From positions 1-6,883 of the forward strand of contig JAJYKO010000293.1 in assembly GCA_021788565.1 (NCBI GenBank): 6,883 bases of DNA, given 5' to 3'. Each line of letters begins with the position of its first letter. The stretch's first letter is position 1. Source of the DNA: Chloroflexota bacterium. GTDB taxonomy: Bacteria; Chloroflexota; UBA6077. Below, one piece after another: positions 4,496 through 6,883 of the stretch. The notes under the pieces are model-generated. The model saw only the letters and a program-made list of their open reading frames with translations, was not told where the DNA came from and ran no database searches. Made by a program: the position numbers and the translations under genes.

Positions 4496-6883
4496 GTGGC
4501 GCTAACCGACATCAACACCGAAGACCGGCTCGTCCAGCGCACCTTCGCCGAGCACCTCCACGATGTGCTCGGCTGGGAGGGCGTGTACGCCCACAACGCC
4601 GAGACCCTCGGGCCCAGTGGGACGCTCGGCCGCATGAACGAGCGAGAGGTGGTGCTGGTCCGTGACCTCCGGGCGGCAGTGGAGCGGCTGAACCCGGGGA
4701 TGCCGGAGACGGCGAGAGAACACGCGATCGAGAAGCTCACGAGGATTGACTCCGCGCGGTCGCTGCTACAGCACAACCGCGAGTTCTACGATTTCATCCG
4801 CGACGGGGTGCCGGTCGAGTGGCGCGACGACAGGGGCGAAACCTGTTACGCTCGGGCGCGGGTTATCGACTTCCGGAACACCGGCAACAACCGCTTCCTC
4901 GCGGTGCGCGAGCTCAAGATCCAGGGGTTGCGTGTCCCGCACTACAACAGGCGGGCAGACCTGGTGTGCTTCGTCAACGGGCTGCCGCTGGTCTTTATCG
5001 AGCTGAAGGCGGTGTACAAGAACATCCGCGCGGGCTTCGACAACAACCTCACGGACTACCTGCACGAGCACAGCATCGCCCACGCCTTCCACCACAACGC
5101 CTTCCTCGTCGTGAGCAACGGCGACCACGCACGGTACGGCTCGATCACCAGCAGGTGGGAGCACTTCACCGAGTGGAAGCGCAACGACGAGAGGGATAAG
5201 GGCGATCTGGAGGCGCTGACGCTCCTTAACGGGATGCTTGCCAAGGAGCGCCTTCTCGACCTGGTGGAGAACTTCATCCTGTTCGACGACAGCAAGCCCG
5301 GCGGCACGCGGAAGATAGTGGCGCGCAACCACCAGGTCCTGGGCGTGAACAACGCCGTGGCTTCCGTGGGACGGCAGGAGGAGCTGAAGCGAGCGTACCC
5401 GATCGAGAGACGGATAACACGTGCCGAATGGCTGAGGGCCGCGGAAGAGCCAGAAGTCTACGTCACAAGCTCAAACGAACGTCGAGCGGAGATCCTGCCG
5501 CTGATCAAGCGGGCGCATCCGGACCTTGGGCGACTCGGGGTCTTCTGGCACACTCAGGGCAGCGGGAAGTCGTACTCAATGGCGTTCTTCGCGGAGAAGG
5601 TGCGGCGAACGGTGCCGGGAAACTTCACCTTCGTAGTGATGACCGACCGAGAGGACCTCGACGACCAGATCCGGCGGACCTTCGTTGGCTGTGGCGTGGC
5701 GGACGAGCAATCTCCGCGCGCCAGCTCGGGCCAGGAGCTGAAATGGATCCTGGGGGAGAACCACCGCTACGTCTTCAGCCTGATCCACAAATTCAACCAG
5801 CCGGTCGCCGAGCCGTACAGCGAGCGCGACGACATCATCGTGATATCGGACGAGGCGCACAGGACGCAGGCGGGGAAGTTTGCCCGCAACATGCGCCTGG
5901 CGCTGCCCAACGCCTCCTTCATCGGCTTCAGCGGCACGCCGCTTCTCAAGCACGACCACCTCACCCGCCGCATCTTCGGGGACTACGTCTCCCGCTACGA
6001 CTTCAAGCGCTCCGAGGAGGACCAGTCCACGGTGCGGCTGGTCTACGAGAACCGGGGGGAGAAGCTGGGCATCGAGCGGCTCGACCTGAACGACCGCATC
6101 GCCGAGAAGGTCGAAGAGGCGGATCTGGATCCCGACCAGCTTGCCCTGCTGGAGAGGCTGCTCGGCAAGGACTACGCGGTGATAACGGCGGACGACCGGT
6201 TGGACAAGCTGGCGGACGATTTCGTGGATCACTGCTCGATGCGATGGGAGTCCGGCAAGGCGATGCTGGTGTGCGTGGACAAGGTGACCTGCGCCCGGAT
6301 GCTACAGCGTATCCAGCCCCTTTGGAGCTCGAAGGTCGACCATGTCAGGGCCGCCATTCGTCAGACGCAGGCCAACCTTGCGACGGCGACCGATCTGGAC
6401 GAGAGGGAACGGCTGGGGAAGGCGCTGGCCAGGTTCTCTGGTCAGGCAGATTGGATGGAGAGCACGATCATCGAGATCGTGATCAGCGAGGCGCAGAACG
6501 AGATCCGCGACTTCCAGCGATGGGGCTTCGACATCATCCCGCACAGGATGAGGATGAAGAGCGGCTTTGAGACGCCTGACGGCAGGCGGGTGAGCGTGGA
6601 AGACGCCTTCAAGGACCCCGACCACCCGTTCCGCATCGCCATCGTGTGCGCCATGTGGCTCACCGGCTTCGACGTGGAGTGCCTGTCCACGATGTACATC
6701 GACAAGCCTATGAAGGAGCACACCTTGATGCAGGCGATAGCCAGGGCCAACCGCGTCTACCCTGGCAAGGACTGCGGGGTGATCGTGGACTACAACGGCA
6801 TGCTGAAGAGCCTGCGGGAAGCGCTGGCAAAGTACGCCCTGGGCGACGGAGAAGGCGAGGGCGGCACCGAGATAGTGGAGCCG
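4496..6883 (+). CDS. hsdR: Type I restriction enzyme subunit HsdR (3' end outside window)
   Basis: HsdR is the ATP-driven translocase and nuclease that cuts unmodified DNA after HsdS-guided binding. The frame runs without a stop from GTG 4496 to the last base, giving 796 codons; the family is usually about 1000 residues or more, so the C-terminal helical domain is missing from view. The N-terminal PD-(D/E)xK nuclease shows D155 and E169-L-K171. The helicase-like motor shows Walker A HTQGSGKS (352-359), MTDRED (382-387), the DEAH box DEAHR (452-456), FSGTP (478-482), TGFD (723-726) and QAIARANR (746-753), the last being the arginine-rich motif VI. All motor motifs seem intact. The Q of the usual QxxxY nuclease motif appears to be N184, followed by Y188. 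The gene is separated from hsdS by vapBC but has the same orientation. Identity is firm; whether it is intact downstream cannot be seen. Confidence 0.96.
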   Translation, partial: MALTDINTEDRLVQRTFAEHLHDVLGWEGVYAHNAETLGPSGTLGRMNEREVVLVRDLRAAVERLNPGMPETAREHAIEKLTRIDSARSLLQHNREFYDFIRDGVPVEWRDDRGETCYARARVIDFRNTGNNRFLAVRELKIQGLRVPHYNRRADLVCFVNGLPLVFIELKAVYKNIRAGFDNNLTDYLHEHSIAHAFHHNAFLVVSNGDHARYGSITSRWEHFTEWKRNDERDKGDLEALTLLNGMLAKERLLDLVENFILFDDSKPGGTRKIVARNHQVLGVNNAVASVGRQEELKRAYPIERRITRAEWLRAAEEPEVYVTSSNERRAEILPLIKRAHPDLGRLGVFWHTQGSGKSYSMAFFAEKVRRTVPGNFTFVVMTDREDLDDQIRRTFVGCGVADEQSPRASSGQELKWILGENHRYVFSLIHKFNQPVAEPYSERDDIIVISDEAHRTQAGKFARNMRLALPNASFIGFSGTPLLKHDHLTRRIFGDYVSRYDFKRSEEDQSTVRLVYENRGEKLGIERLDLNDRIAEKVEEADLDPDQLALLERLLGKDYAVITADDRLDKLADDFVDHCSMRWESGKAMLVCVDKVTCARMLQRIQPLWSSKVDHVRAAIRQTQANLATATDLDERERLGKALARFSGQADWMESTIIEIVISEAQNEIRDFQRWGFDIIPHRMRMKSGFETPDGRRVSVEDAFKDPDHPFRIAIVCAMWLTGFDVECLSTMYIDKPMKEHTLMQAIARANRVYPGKDCGVIVDYNGMLKSLREALAKYALGDGEGEGGTEIVEP

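Noticed and set aside
3685..4776. 363-codon minus-strand open frame across vapBC
   Set aside because: It crosses hsdS, vapB, vapC and hsdR in antisense. Its translation is rich in Ser and Arg without motifs, whereas the plus-strand genes have intact family signatures.
5428..6570. 380-codon plus-strand open frame within hsdR
   Set aside because: It is a different frame from the HsdR helicase motifs, and its Gly/Arg/Ala-rich translation is a product of high G+C.

Overview
The window carries a type I restriction-modification locus on the + strand, in the order hsdM, hsdS, a vapB-vapC toxin-antitoxin pair, hsdR. The DNA is GC-rich: by hand count hsdM is 67% G+C at 541-600, while the start of hsdS is 53-55% at 2521-2640. 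High G+C, GTG start use, ordinary Shine-Dalgarno sites and an actinobacterial-style VapBC pair suggest a high-GC bacterium, perhaps an actinomycete or a Chloroflexota/Gemmatimonadota-type soil or thermophilic lineage. The sequence alone does not settle the taxon.

Layout. Positions 1-84 hold the 3' end of an unidentified open frame that enters from the left. Positions 85-364 are a non-coding leader with several small inverted repeats and one plausible sigma70-type promoter. hsdM (365-2506) and hsdS (2503-3723) overlap by ATGA and are probably translationally coupled. A 52-base gap follows, containing a perfect TATAAT hexamer inside an inverted repeat only 6 bases before the vapB ATG. vapB (3776-3982) and vapC (3973-4398) overlap by 10 bases. 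After a 97-base gap, hsdR starts with GTG at 4496 and stays open to the last base, so it is cut by the window edge (796 codons seen; the family is usually about 1000 or more).

How the genes fit together. HsdS chooses the bipartite DNA target. HsdM methylates adenine in it (M2S1 methylase). HsdR adds the translocating ATPase and the nuclease that cuts unmodified DNA. VapC is a PIN-domain RNase and VapB its ribbon-helix-helix antitoxin. The pair sits between the specificity and restriction genes and appears to have its own autoregulated, possibly leaderless promoter. That makes the locus a composite defence/addiction unit in which loss of the segment between hsdS and hsdR could be toxic. The restriction system and VapBC are known families; their arrangement and the vapB control region are the most interesting parts.
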